In this document: positions 45,160-57,412 of the stretch, one piece after another
How positions within the stretch are numbered: the stretch's first letter is position 1
Layout: every line of letters starts with the position of its first letter
NCBI GenBank assembly: GCA_963942565.1
Contig: OZ012686.1
Span: 8,857,767-8,921,766, forward strand
Origin: Maea johnstoni
Taxonomy: Eukaryota > Annelida > Polychaeta > Spionida > Magelonidae
DNA length: 64,000 nt
Reading direction: 5' to 3'
The notes under the pieces: generated by a model
The model's input: only the letters and a program-made list of their open reading frames with translations
Databases searched by the model: none
What the model was told of the DNA's origin: nothing
Translations under genes and position numbers: made by a program

Positions 45160-45540
45160 CTAGTCAGAATATGTTGGTATATATGGATTGGTTTTATTCT
45201 GTATATCAGACATTGATGCCAGACTAAATCTATGATTCTCATCCTTTCTAACTGATGTTAATATATGCCAGTCAGAAGTTGCCGGAATACTTTGCTGGGT
45301 TTTATTCTGTATATCTGATATTGATGCCAGGCTAAATCTATGATTTTCATCTTTTCTAACTGACCCAAGAAATGAAATGAAATGTTTTTGAAAGTAATGC
45401 ATCTTTTTCAGTAATGTTTATGTAAACTAGTCATATTTTGCTGGAATATGTTGATGGTTTTTATTCTGTATAGCAGACATTAATTGCTGGACTACATCCA
45501 TGATCGACTACATCTAACTGATCCAAGAAATGCAATGATA
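45160..45540. repeat. Imperfect tandem repeat, 3 copies
   Basis: TTTTATTCTGTATATCAGAC, with GCCAGACTAAATCTATGATT, at about 45192, 45300 and 45458, each ending TCTAACTGA. Confidence 0.8.
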
Positions 45541-45573
45541 TTTTTTGAAAGTACAGCATATTTTTCAGTAATG

Positions 45574-45804
45574 TTAACCCATTAATGCTTAAGGCTTCAT
45601 TCGGAATTTGTCATCTGAAGCGATGATACTTTTGACAATAACATTTGAATTGGAAATTATTTTCCAAAATATTTGAAGGAGAGTTGTTGGTAATGTTCTG
45701 ATCAACATTTCTCCTTCAAATATTTTGCCAATTGTGCTAAAACCTGAAAGTTTTCTTCAAAATTGTCAGGCTGGTTTTGGCCGCTGTGAGTATTAATGGG
45801 TTAA
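45574..45804. mobile_element. piggyBac-like MITE P2, 231 bp
   Basis: Inverted ends TTAACCCATTAATGCTTA and the complement of GAGTATTAATGGGTTAA, bordered by TTAA. The interior also contains an inverted pair around AATATTTGAAGGAGA / TCTCCTTCAAATATT (45668-45724). It has a different interior from P1. Confidence 0.82.
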
Positions 45805-46289
45805 TGGCTTATCATTTCATTCATGGCATTAAGATATGATTGTTACAGAAGATAAGAGATACACGATAGCTATTTTCTGTTCAAATTAAGAAATGTATTG
45901 AAAGACCCGTTTATCGATTTTGACTACGTATATAAGATATTTTATATTTTAGAATAATGTAGACTGCTGATGGTTAAGTCTATTTTTATATTCTAGGTAT
46001 GCCTTTCATTACAAGGAATTAAGAAGGTTCATAATTGAAGTTTGTGAAAGAAACATGACATTATGGTTTGGTTTTCGGAAGTTATGTTTTTGTATTGTTA
46101 AGTATGATTTTGCTTAATTATTGTGATTATTGTCAGTTCATCATTGAAGCTTGTGTAAGAAAAATATCAAAATGTTTTTTAAACTTTGAGAAGTGTATTT
46201 GATGCAAGGTGTGTATTTCATATGAAGTGATGTTGTGGTTGATTAGTTAGCTGAGTCTTATGTAAACATGTGAGAAAATCAAGTCAGAA

Positions 46290-46295
46290 AATAAA
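46290..46295 (+). terminator. Candidate poly(A) signal for presenilin
   Basis: AATAAA followed by a T/G-rich stretch (TTTTGATGAAAAGTCTGTT) about 10-25 bases on. It is the most distal signal before the next repeat cluster. Confidence 0.5.
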
Positions 46296-46337
46296 CACAT
46301 ATTTTGATGAAAAGTCTGTTCTGTAATAATTTTAACT

Positions 46338-46545
46338 CAACCCTTATGCTGCTGGTAGCTAATTTTGCCAATACAAAATGATGCAAAAAACTGAAAATCA
46401 CTGAAACCCTGGCACATGGGTCCTCAACTGAGAGTACTCAGCGAGAGCTATCTGATGAATACCAACATGTCAGGGTTTAGATGACTTTCAAAAATCTTTG
46501 TGTCCTTTTGCGTTGGATGAAAGTAGCCTCAGCATTGGAAGGGTC
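46338..46545 (+). mobile_element. piggyBac-like MITE P1, copy 4
   Basis: CAACCCTTATGCTGCTGGTA ... GCATTGGAAGGGTCA, collinear with copies 1-3. The flanking TTAA is mutated at both ends. Confidence 0.75.
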
Positions 46546-46636
46546 ATGTTAATAAGCATTAGGGTACCATGGCTTGACCGTATACCTGTGGCCTAAGTGT
46601 GGGAAGCAATACAACTAATTTGTTCTGACCATGGGT

Positions 46637-46978
46637 CAGGGTCTTAGCCAGGATTTTCATAACAGGCTGTCCAAAATGGGGTTTCAAGAAGACAGGGTGT
46701 CCAAACCCCCTCACTGAAAAGGAAAGTCACCATACTGACTATATACATTGACAAATCAAGTAATTAAATGCAGTATATCATCAACAAGTGTTTTAGTTAT
46801 CATTTAAGAATTTAACTTTTTTAAATTTCTACTTGTAATTAGTATTTTCAAAATAATCTGACCAAAAGTTAGGCTGTCTTCCACCCAACCCCCCCCCCCC
46901 CCCCCCAACAAAAAAAGGTATTTTTCGTGGACCAGGGTGCTAAAAAGACACCCTGACACCCTGCTGGCTAAGACCCTG
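46637..46978 (+). mobile_element. hAT-like MITE family H2, copy
   Basis: Starts CAGGGTCTTAGCCAGG and ends GGCTAAGACCCTG. Flanks CCATGGGT and CCACTGGT share 6 of 8 bases. A poly-C run at 46890-46906 lies inside. Confidence 0.75.
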
Positions 46979-47003
46979 CCACTGGTCAGTGGTAGACCTG
47001 TGG

Positions 47004-47348
47004 CCATAGTCTTAGCCAGCACAGTCTCTGGGCATCATTTGGACAACGAAACCCTCAACATTCACCCCTCAGGACAAGGACCTGCAGTATCTGCGCCTCA
47101 GGATACCCAAATTGCTGGTGAGGAGTTTCTTAAAAAGCCAATATCAAGTATATAATTGAATTTTTCACCTCAATATAATCCCTAAGACATAGTATACAGT
47201 ATTTATATTATCCCTTATTTAATTAAGTAAATACATGTGTATGGTTGTGATCTGTGTTTATTGTTGTCTCCCTCGAAAGAAGGACGCCCCAAAATTTTAC
47301 AATGGCCAATTTTGGGCACCCAGTTTCTAAATACTGGCTATGACCCTG
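47004..47348 (-). mobile_element. hAT-like MITE family H2, inverted neighbour copy
   Basis: CATAGTCTTAGCCAGCA ... CTGGCTATGACCCTG; flanks ACCTGTGG and CCTGTGG share 7 bases. Only 25 bases separate it from the preceding H2 copy in the opposite orientation. Confidence 0.75.
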
Positions 47349-47425
47349 CCTGTGGCTGACCAACAGTGGACCTTTGCCACCAGTCCACCACTTATATGCC
47401 ACATATTTACCATCAGCATGTGGGA

Positions 47426-47631
47426 TCCCTTATGCTGCTGGTAACTAATTTGACCAATATAAAAATATACAAAAAACCCTGAATAATGAAAGGAACCCTG
47501 GCATATGGGTACTCATCTTAGAGTACTCAATGAGAGCTATCCAATGAATACTAACACGACAGGGTTTGGATGATTTTCTAAAATCTTTGAATCTTTGTGC
47601 TTTGGACGAAAGTGGCCTCAGCATTGGAAGG
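47426..47631 (+). mobile_element. piggyBac-like MITE P1, copy 5
   Basis: CCCTTATGCTGCTGGTAACT ... GCATTGGAAGGGGT; the outer TTAA is no longer recognisable. Confidence 0.72.
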
Positions 47632-47930
47632 GGTACTTACATGACTTGCAATGGGCTATAGGTCACTTATCTAACTCATGTGTACCTTCTAACTAGTCCC
47701 TGTAGGATAAATAAGAAATTGACACCCTGTTCAAATCTTTTTGGATCATCATGAAAATGAAATAAAAGAAATCATTGTTTTACTATAATTTGCTATGTTT
47801 GAAATTTGACAATCTTGCATTTATCAACATTTTTCCGAATCTTAATTTACCGATCATGATCACTTGTGTTCGGGAAATTAAAAACAATAATAAATTGTCA
47901 TCAAATTGACAGTTTTGCGCTAAATCAAGG
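47632..47930. other. Non-coding, nothing recognised
   Basis: Spacer between a P1 MITE and a LINE fragment. Confidence 0.35.
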
Positions 47931-47974
47931 ACAGACCGGCACTTCTACTTGGATTTTAATTGCATTATGAATAA

Positions 47975-48110
47975 ATGATAAAATGGGCTCCAGTGGGTGG
48001 ATTGAAATGGAATTATGTTCTTTTTGTAGAAATCGTATTGATAGCTTGGAACATATGTTAATTTCATGTGAAGTTATTTCATCTCACTGGAATGAGGTTC
48101 ATAAATGAAT
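47975..48110 (+). mobile_element. LINE fragment (zinc-binding C-terminal region)
   Basis: One frame reads IEMELCSFCRNRIDSLEHML then ISCEVISSHWNEVHK, a C-x(2)-C-x(7)-H-x(4)-C pattern typical of the zinc-binding domain after LINE reverse transcriptases. Short and isolated. Confidence 0.7.
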
Positions 48111-48459
48111 TATACTACTTAATTACAATTTACAGATTGAAATTTATCCTCTGATCATTCTAGGTTAGCTATAGAATAACAACTTCATTGTCTTGACTAC
48201 AAAAAATGTCATTTATGGTGAGAAAAAGTCATTTATGATGCGAAAGAAGAGGAAAATAAACGACACATACACCAAGTAAACTATGAAATGAAAAATGTTT
48301 ATTTCATTGAAACGTACACAACAAGATGAATAGGAGACGAAAACAATATGACGTCTAATGGGACTGCTTTGGTAATACTATCTTGTCATAGGTTGAATAC
48401 CCAATTTTCATTGTCATAGTATCAATTCATTTTCTTATCTTCGTTATCTTTGCTCTGGC

Positions 48460-49372
48460 ACAGCGATACATACACACACCATCTACATATTGATAGCTAT
48501 ACTTGTCATGTTACCATTACAATACATACACACATAATCTAAATATTGATACCTATACTTGTAATGGTAATACCACTACAATACATACACACCCACAATC
48601 TAAATATTGATATCTAATACTATTAAAATGCATACACACATGTTCCAAATATTGATACCATGCTGATACCATTACAATAAATATACACAAATTCTAAATA
48701 TTGATACATATACTTGTACTGCTAAAACCATTGCAATACATACACATAATCTAAATATTGATACCTATACTTGTAATGTAAATACCATTACAATACATAC
48801 ACACAATCTAAATATTGATACCTAAATTACCTATACTTGTTATGATGATACCATTACAATAAATACACACCTGATCTATATATTGATACCTATACTTGTA
48901 ATGTTGATACCATTACAATACATACACACATATTCTATATATGGATACATATACTTGTAATGTTGAAACTATTCCAATACATACACACACAATCTACGTA
49001 TTGATACCTATACTTGAAATGTTAATACCATTACAATACATACACACACAATCTAAGTATTGATAGATATATTTGAATTGTTGATACCATTACAATACAT
49101 ACACCCATTATCTAAATATTGATATCTATACTTGTAATGTCAATACCATTATAATACATACACACATAATCTAAATATTGATATCTATACTTGTGATGTC
49201 AATACCATTACAATACATACACACAATCTAAATATTGATAGCTATACTTGTAATTTTGATACCATTACAATATATACTCAATCTGAATATTTATACATAT
49301 ACTTGTAATGTTGATTCCATTACAATACATACACACATAATCTAAACATTGGTATCTTTTCTTGTAATGTTG
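48460..49372. repeat. About 60-bp minisatellite, roughly 15 copies
   Basis: Consensus phrases: CCATTACAATACATACACAC, AATCTAAATATTGATACC, TATACTTGTAATGTTGA. Units vary by a few bases, with occasional 6-12 base losses. It is a DNA minisatellite, not a CRISPR array (no unique spacers). Confidence 0.93.
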
Positions 49373-49525
49373 ATAACATAATTTGCTAACTATTCAAATC
49401 TGTACCTCATATTGTACCAATTCAAGTAAGAAAGTTGCCAGTGACCTGGTGTTTTGTAGTTGTTTTTACCGGGTACTCCGGTTTCCTCCACCACTTATAA
49501 TTGGCTAGTCACGAATTAACCTATA

Positions 49526-49700
49526 CAGGTGAACTTGGATATGACGGACTCAAAGGGACCATAAAAATTGGTCCGTCATATGCAAAATCTGTCTTATACA
49601 TACGACACATACTTGATATGCAAGGGATTGGGACCAAGCATATCGTCCGTCATAGACAAAAGTCCGTCGTACAGTGGTCCGTCATATCCAAGTTCGCCTG
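49526..49700. mobile_element. pogo/mariner-like MITE M1, uninterrupted copy
   Basis: Inverted ends CAGGTGAACTTGGATATGAC and the complement of GTCATATCCAAGTTCGCCTG, with TA on the left. Internal GTCCGTCATATGCAAAATC motifs are also arranged symmetrically. It serves as the uninserted reference for 50018-50256. Confidence 0.85.
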
Positions 49701-50017
49701 TGTATGGCAAAAGAAGGGATGATAATCAAAATTCCTTATTCCAAATACTGTTATTTTTCATACTTTTGAACTCGCTATATATAAATGTCCGGCATTGTGG
49801 AAGGCTGTCTATGGTGCTTCTGCAACTGACCCCCTGGAACTATTCGTTAAGAGAAGGGAATTTCTTCAAGGTTCTGGGTTTCTATCTCGGCGTGACATCA
49901 CATAAGTGGTTGAAAGCGACGTAAAACCAATTCCTTCCTTCTTCTTTGCTATGTTAGTCAAAGTTGCTTCTTAATATTTTGAAAAAAATAATTTTGCATA
50001 CGAACTGAAACGAAATA

Positions 50018-50256
50018 CAGGTGAACTTGGATATGACAGACTCAATGGGACCAAAAAAATTGGTCCGTCACATGCAAAATCCGTCGTATACATATGACTA
50101 GACCGAAATATCTGTCTCTACATTTCCAAATGTAGAGACAGATATTTCGGTCTAACATATGACGAATACTTGATATGCATCGGACTGGGACCAAGCATAT
50201 CGTCCATCGTATGCAAAATCCGTCGGACAGTGGTCCGTCATATCCAAGTTCACCTG
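50018..50256. mobile_element. pogo/mariner-like MITE M1, copy carrying an inserted palindrome
   Basis: Same ends (CAGGTGAACTTGGATATGAC...CAAGTTCACCTG), TA on both sides (50016-50017, 50257-50258). Relative to the first copy it has an extra 65 bases: a 56-bp palindrome and a duplicated 9-bp target. Confidence 0.88.
50099..50154. mobile_element. 56-bp perfect palindrome inserted with 9-bp target duplication
   Basis: Arms of 27 bases (starting TAGACCGAAATATCTGTCTC) are exact reverse complements around a 2-base CC loop. ACATATGAC occurs at 50090-50098 and again at 50155-50163. The paralogous MITE at 49526 has only one equivalent (ACATACGAC), so this is an insertion. A 9-bp duplication is typical of Mutator-like transposition, but nothing else identifies the family. 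Confidence 0.9.
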
Positions 50257-50559
50257 TATTAGGCAATTGTCATAGAATAGCAAAAGTCTGACGTTTGTTT
50301 CAATTATGTACTATTATTATTAGGAAAAGACGCTTTCAAAAAGAGTTTAAGCAATTCGAATTTCTTTTAAGGGAAAATCCAAAAAAATTCCAAACAGGAT
50401 TTTGTTCCTAGAAATACATATTACTTTTGCAACTGAAATAATATACGTTTATTAAGTTGAAATTCATGTATTGTAGTTTCTTGCAAAGAAGTTAAAGTTT
50501 AGAATAATAAGTTTTTGTAAAAAATTGATAAAATATATAGATACGGAAATATATTTATA

Positions 50560-51655
50560 TACATATTAAGAAAACCTTAAGAAAAATCCAAAATACATTT
50601 TGGAAAGATGTTTTATTGGCTGTCTTCGACATCATAAAAATACAAAACTCGATATCAATATATGAAAAGAGTGAAATTCTCATCTGGTTGAACTCACAAT
50701 CACTTGAAGGGTTTAATCAAAGTTCCTTTAAAAAAGAATTAAATTCTTAATCGATATTACTGGCATGTATGGTAGCATTTTATCAATGTTTACCCTAGAA
50801 GAAAGAGATTTACCATTGATTTTTCTATAAGCAAATAAAATGGAATATTAATAATATACCACAAAAGGGTAAGAACAGATTAATGACAATTGATCCACAT
50901 TTACCATTTTTATTGCAAAAAATATATTTCGCTATAAAAGGCTGCTCTGTGATTAACAAAGATTTGATTACAAAAACCGACACTTTCCTAGGTGATGTAA
51001 TAGAAAATTGGAATATTGAGTCAAATGGGAACATTTCCATATATCAATTTATGTCAGATACCGTTTAAAAGATTACATAACAACGTCAAATGTATATATA
51101 TCAAAAACATTCGTTTTGAATTATTACATTACCACATAGCAACAAATAAAATCTTAAAAGATATGAACTTGGTTGAAAGTTCTGCCTGCCCGCACTGTTA
51201 TGAAACGGCAATCCATGCACATTCATAGAATGTCCAAATGCAATTGGAACATGGAAAGACTTTGAAAATTGGGTTAGAAGAAGGTTAAACCAATATTTTA
51301 AAAATTATCTGGTATTGGAAAAATATTTGGTTATTATATAAATAACATAATGATTGATATGATTATCTCTGAAACTATAACAGCTATCTACCAGAAAAGA
51401 CAAACAGGAAAAAGGGTTTATATTAGAGACATAAAATATAATGTTTATATGAAGAATATGATATCAAAACCATTGGGAAAGGAAATAGCTTTCTATCATA
51501 CTGTACAAATATATATGAGGAACGTATTGACATGTTTGAGTGAGATACTTGTATTTCAATTGTATGCTGCCTCCCTAAATGTAATATGTGTTTGTTGTCT
51601 GTTTATATACAGAAATGACATAAAGATCCTGCTGTACAGTTGTACAATTTAAGAT
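50560..51655 (+). mobile_element. LINE ORF2 3' fragment (L1/Tx1-like)
   Basis: It reads, with frame changes, FWKDVLLAVFDIIKIQNSIS with EILIWLNSQ, then HLPFLLQKIYFAIKGC, LLHYHIATNKILKDMN, and a zinc-binding motif CPHCYETAIHAHS followed by ECPNAIGTW. The C-terminal MIDMIISETITAIYQKRQTG is also in place. This order (conserved piwN-type box, HYRIATN-type box, C-x(2)-C-x(n)-H-x(n)-C) is typical of L1/Tx1-like proteins downstream of the RT. Decayed. Part of the same LINE recurs at 57016-57390. Confidence 0.8.
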
Positions 51656-51659
51656 GAAA

Positions 51660-52900
51660 AAAAATATTTTGACCTAATGTGCCACATATCTATGAGCAAA
51701 AATAGCCAAACTTCCATTTTCATTATGTATTGTAGGTCTAAACTACACAGACACATCACACATCTTCGTCTATGCCCTATAGTGATATGAATCAATGAAT
51801 TAAATCAAAATATTTCAGAGGCACGAATTGGTGAAGGCTGTCAAAAGCTGCAGAATTTATTTGTTTTTGACCTGGTGCTGAAATTCAGTTGTGTTTCTGT
51901 TTCTTATGGTAAATGGAAGTCTTTTCTTTAATGGAAGGTTTATATAACATATTCAATTTTGTTAAATGAGTCCTATAAATAACGTACAACCATTCCTACA
52001 TGTATATTCTATATTGTTTATTCAGTTAAAATACATTGTACATTTAATGGCAACTTGTTACAATTTTGATAATATTCATCTATTCACTATTGCTAATGCA
52101 CTTTGTGTATAGGATGTACCATTATACAAATATGACACCCCTGTTGGGTGTACAAAGAGAATGGATCCCCCGTGTGCATTCATGGTTACATACTGGCATT
52201 GCTTTTGGATAGTATTTCTCGCACAACAAGTCAATATAAAGCCAACTGGCAATACTGCATTGAGAAAACGTTTTCAATGTCAATAAAGTATCCTAGCAAC
52301 ACATTATGCTGTGAATCGTTAGTTCACTTAACTCTTAACTCTAGTGTATGCCCTTTGTTTACACTATTGATTCTTTGAATGCTCTTTCCACGCAACAGTA
52401 GTATGATGAATGTGCATATACCTGCACTTAGACAGGATCGAACTTCATATTTGGTTATACCTTATAACCTCTCAAATACAGTTTCAACACCCACAAAGGT
52501 GCGACGTTCTACCTTTTTATTCTATACTCATAACCGCCCGGGAGGATGAAATATCAACTTGTCATTTTCGTGTAAGCTAATTTCTATGGAATTTGTGATA
52601 ATATGACTGAGAACTTAGTCCTTGCCCTAAATCAATTTCTTCTATGACTTAAACGTGATTTCTTGTATAACGTTAGAAAACTCAGTTTGTTTCATAACTT
52701 GTTACCTTCCAGAGGTGTGGGGGATGGGGAGACTCGAATACCAAGTAATCGCAAACGATCGGTCCGATTTTTATTAGCTATAGGGTATTTCTAAAGCAGA
52801 TTCGGATGTCTGTGAAAACAATGAAGATAGGGTATTTTAAAGCCCTGACCAAAAGATAGGGTGTTGATCATTGTCAGTGACATGGATTATTTTTCATAGA
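51660..52900. other. Non-coding, nothing recognised
   Basis: No gene or repeat family recognised; a short frame at 52148-52378 has no motif. Confidence 0.4.
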
Positions 52901-52924
52901 TAAATATGATAAAATAAAAAGAAA

Positions 52925-53150
52925 ATCAAAGGGAAATGGTTATGATGTTTGAATAGAGCAACGAATGCTAAAAATGTGATATCGTTTCTTCTTTATTATC
53001 CTTCTACAACATTGGAGAAATTTGATCAAATGCGATTCTCATTTGATTCGTATTTGATCAAATTTTACAAATGTTGAAGAATGATAATAAAGAAGAAAGG
53101 ATATCACATTTTTTCTCCGGGTAAAACAAAATAATCATTTCCCTTTGACA
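52925..53150. mobile_element. Foldback/MITE-like inverted repeat, about 225 bp
   Basis: Left arm TCAAAGGGAAATGGTTATGA...AAAATGTGATATCGTTTCTT...GATCAAAT is matched in reverse complement by the right arm ending CATTTCCCTTTGACA, with about 100-base arms and scattered mismatches. TTTGATCAAA lies near the centre. Confidence 0.75.
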
Positions 53151-53519
53151 TTTATTTAATCTTTAATTATTTATTCATAAATAAGAAATTTAATGTATGC
53201 TTCTCTATAATAAGGAGAGGCCTCTTTGGAAAAACTATTTAATAGAAGTCATGATCCATGTTATCTGTGTTGTCTATTTATGCAATCAGCCTTCCTTCTT
53301 ACTCATGCAAGGGGTGGAAATATCACTTTAAGATGTCAACAATATAAATATCTGAAATTTTGTTTTTTGTTTTAACGAAACGTCCTAAAAGGAACATGGA
53401 TTTTTCATTCATGTGCAAATTGCTTCATCATGGCAGAAACATAAGTGATAATTGAAATGTCCGAATCCACACTTATTGCAATGTCTTACCTCTTCTCTAT
53501 TGATATCATTTTTTACTTT

Positions 53520-53773
53520 TCATTTACGAATATAATACGTAAAGCCAGGTTTATCGCTTATTACAGCCCCAGACTCTTCTGTTAGACCACCCAGCTCACA
53601 TGAATACCCTGTCAAACTATACTGGCCAATGTTAACAATCAAGCACTCTGTATTCTCAATGCAAAGCAAGAAGCATTGCAGGCGATAATGCACTTCTGTT
53701 GTCATCAGAATCCCATTTGTTGCTGCTTTTTGGCTTGACGCGCCGTAGAATAGACCTGAGTCCATCACAAAAG
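53520..53773 (-). CDS. PAN/apple-domain protein, last exon
   Basis: Minus-strand exon starting 53773 after an acceptor (TTTCCAG) and ending with TGA at 53520-53522. It encodes FVMDSGLFYGASSQKAATNG..., then QCFLLCIENTECLIVNIGQY and a later SCELGG, a PAN-like cysteine pattern, and ends FTYYIRK. Phase 1 matches the donor of 54600-54821. It has the same E-C-x(3)-C-x(5)-C style as the 14.8-kb exon. The protein is probably extracellular; its binding partner is unknown. Confidence 0.7.
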
Positions 53774-54599
53774 CTGGAAACCAAAAAGAAATAAGCATGC
53801 AATATTAACTATGCCAGTGTTACATCATAATTCATATTTGAAGGTAATTCAGCATCCTATAATAGAAATTCATTTTCATTTTTAGGGGTTAATTTTAAGA
53901 GTATAAAAATCATCTCTTTGGGAAATCATTTCCGTGTAAAGTGATGAAACCCACTTAATGAAAAGATAGATTTCCCAATAAAATAATTAGTTGGTCTTCT
54001 TTTAAAGGACATTTGATACAACTTCTTTTGCAGGTATCTTATATTGTCTGTTTCATTGACCCAGTTTTTCTTAAAGTAGCCTATACTTGAATGATAAGTC
54101 GCCATGAAGTGTATACTGTCTGAAAGGAGCCCCAATGTGGAATACACATTGACCATCACGAGAGTAGCATACCAGCAGGTTATGATCTGAGGGGCAAAAC
54201 AGATGAAAACAGACTTGCATAACATTTACAAATTACCAAGCTTTTATTCACAATCATAAACCAATTACCATAAAAAAGTATATGCTAGGTAAGTAACATC
54301 TAAACCACCCTGCTTGACAAGTTGAAGCCTTTTAAGCCACATCCTATTTATCCATCTAACTGTTATCTCTTGCTTGACAGATACATTGTTATTGTTTAGT
54401 TAATCCTCCTACCTGTGCATATCTCAACAGTGTAAGCAATCTCGGTGTGGCTTTATGAAGTCCTCAGAGCACTATATAAAGCACACTGCTGGACATCCTG
54501 CCAAAGAATGTCCAGTACAAAGGTAATGTAGCTACTTTTCTATCTTCATCTTACCTGTTAATGCACTAAGCAACTGAACAATCATGCCAAAGAACTTAC
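53774..54599 (-). other. Intron of the minus-strand PAN-domain gene
   Basis: About 0.83 kb, GT-AG (donor CAG|GTAAGT at 54599). A 99-codon open frame at 53926-54225 lies within it on the same strand without splice support or known motif. Confidence 0.55.
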
Positions 54600-54821
54600 C
54601 TGTGCATGTGATCTTGACTATATGATCAAAGTTTTCGTAGAACCTTGTAGAACTTAAGGCACTGTGTAAGTAGCATCTGGACGTATATGTTTGATACGTA
54701 GCGGCCTTGCACAGGGCGTCACTAGCACAAGCCTCTTTGCAGGCATCGATGGTAGCAGCTTCTGCTCTACGAATATCATATCCAAACTGCCTTTGGTGCA
54801 CATTGACACGAAATACACAAC
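54600..54821 (-). CDS. PAN/apple-domain exon (one complete domain, 74 codons)
   Basis: The exon begins after TTTACAG at 54822 and ends at 54600. It encodes CVFRVNVHQRQFGYDIRRAE..., then DACKEACASDALCKAATYQT, YTSRCYLHSA and KITCTG. First and last cysteines bracket the domain and the C-x(3)-C-x(5)-C-x(n)-C core is textbook PAN/apple. Both ends are phase 1, so the exon is a symmetric domain module and could be shuffled. Upstream (5') exons would lie to the right on the minus strand, but I find none before the duplicated repeats at 55.5 kb, so the gene start is missing or distant. Confidence 0.8.
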
Positions 54822-54829
54822 CTGTAAAT

Positions 54830-55535
54830 CAAAGCTAAATGAGAGTCATTCTATGTCAACTTGTAGTATTCATCTTAATTCCTTCAGTACGTTTGTGGTA
54901 AAATGCACGTTTAAGAAACTGCAGAGAAGATGTAATATTTTTCATACAAATATGAAAGAATTATGTCAATTGTTATTCAACAACAAGTATTCCTCTCTGA
55001 TACCAGGTTGCAAGTTATTTTACAGGTGTAATATTAACTTCACTTGAAGGGATAATAAAAAACTACACTCGTCTTATAATAAATTGGAACAATATAAATG
55101 CTAAATCATTATCAGTTATTTCCAAAGGCATTTTGGCGTATTGCCCTTTTACTATATTGAAATCAATCAATACATTTACTTTCATATTTCCCCATTTTTG
55201 AATTAAATGGATGGATACTCTAAATCTGCAACAGGTTATAGTAATGTCAGGCTATCCCAAAATAAGCACTCCACTTAAAATAATTCTAAACTTTCGAAGT
55301 TATTTCTCATGCTGGATTAATTGGAGATCAAAAAAGTACGGTGTCAATTTTCAACTTGTGTATTTATTCTATACTCTCTTTTTACTATATGCTTACCTGC
55401 AAATCCTAGTTGCAATTGGCATAAAATCACTGCAAGGATCTGAAACAGAATACGTTTTGGTAAATATTGACGATTGTTGGTCATTTTGTTGGTCAAAATG
55501 TATTGGGAAATGGATGTCAGTTGGATTTAGTTCTT
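54830..55535. other. Non-coding, nothing recognised
   Basis: Short frames at 54691-55047 and 55211-55537 show no motif; probable intron or decayed element sequence. Confidence 0.4.
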
Positions 55536-55537
55536 AA

Positions 55538-56545
<1,008 letters not shown>

Positions 56546-57015
56546 AAGAGCGTTAGTGAATGTTATATTTTTAAGTGGATCTGTGATGCTTCAATTTCAT
56601 AAAATGTTACAAATCTTATATTTTCAGCGAATCGAAACATCTTGACCTTGTTTGACCGTAATTGCCTCTAGGATTGCACTTCAAAAGTATGTATAAATCA
56701 TCAAAATCAAATTCAAATTGTAATACATAAAAGAAGGGTATAAAAGGTACACGCAGGCAGAATGAATAAATAGATATTCTGACACGTAATCAATTGGGAA
56801 GAGATAAAATATAGATTGAAGGAGTATATTTCCAAAAGGAAGTGGAAAAGGCATCAAAAGAGACTATGCTTTAAATAGGTACACCTTATTCAGAAAGTGC
56901 TTATTTTTTCTATGAATATGAAACTGCCATGCTGTCATTCTGTATGTTGTATACTCTTGCATACAAGATAGAAAAAAATACTGCTCAAATTATAGGTATA
57001 TAAATTATGAGATGG
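56546..57015. other. Non-coding, nothing recognised
   Basis: AT-rich spacer between the duplicated segment and a LINE fragment. Confidence 0.35.
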
Positions 57016-57390
57016 CCCCCATTTAATCGATATTACTGACATGTATGGTAGCATTTTATCAAGAGTTACCCTAGAAGAAAGAGATTTACCATTAAATTTT
57101 CTAAACTACGAGCAAATAAAATGGAATATTAACAATATACCATAAAAGAGTAAGAACAGATTAATGACAATAGGTCCACATCTACCATCTTTATTGCAAA
57201 AAATATATTTGGATATAAAATCTTGCTTTGTGATTTACAAAAAATTGATTACAAAAACCGACACTATCCTAGGTAATGTTTTAGAAAAATGGAATATTGA
57301 GTTAAATGAGAACATTTCCATATATCAATCTCAGATACCGTTTAGAAGATTACATAACAACGTTAAATGTATATATACCAAAAACATTAG
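57016..57390 (+). mobile_element. LINE fragment, second copy of part of 50740-51110
   Basis: It encodes TIGPHLPSLLQKIYLDIKSC and TKTDTILGNVLEKWNIELNE, corresponding to the 50.9-kb LINE. Similarity ends at AAAAACATT, where the duplicated segment begins. Confidence 0.8.
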
Positions 57391-57412
57391 AAGAAAACTT
57401 GCATCCATAAAC

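Larger units (their letters stand above)
43797..46315 (+). other. PSEN: Probable presenilin 3' UTR
   Basis: From the stop to shortly after the AATAAA at 46290-46295. It contains a TTAA MITE, two tandem repeats and a second TTAA MITE, and no coding frame. An earlier AATAAA at 44145-44150 could give a short form. UTR extent is inferred from poly(A) signals only. Confidence 0.5.

Noticed and set aside
48460-49372. Possible CRISPR-like array (regular short repeats)
   Set aside because: This is eukaryotic DNA and there are no unique spacers; the whole 60-bp unit repeats.
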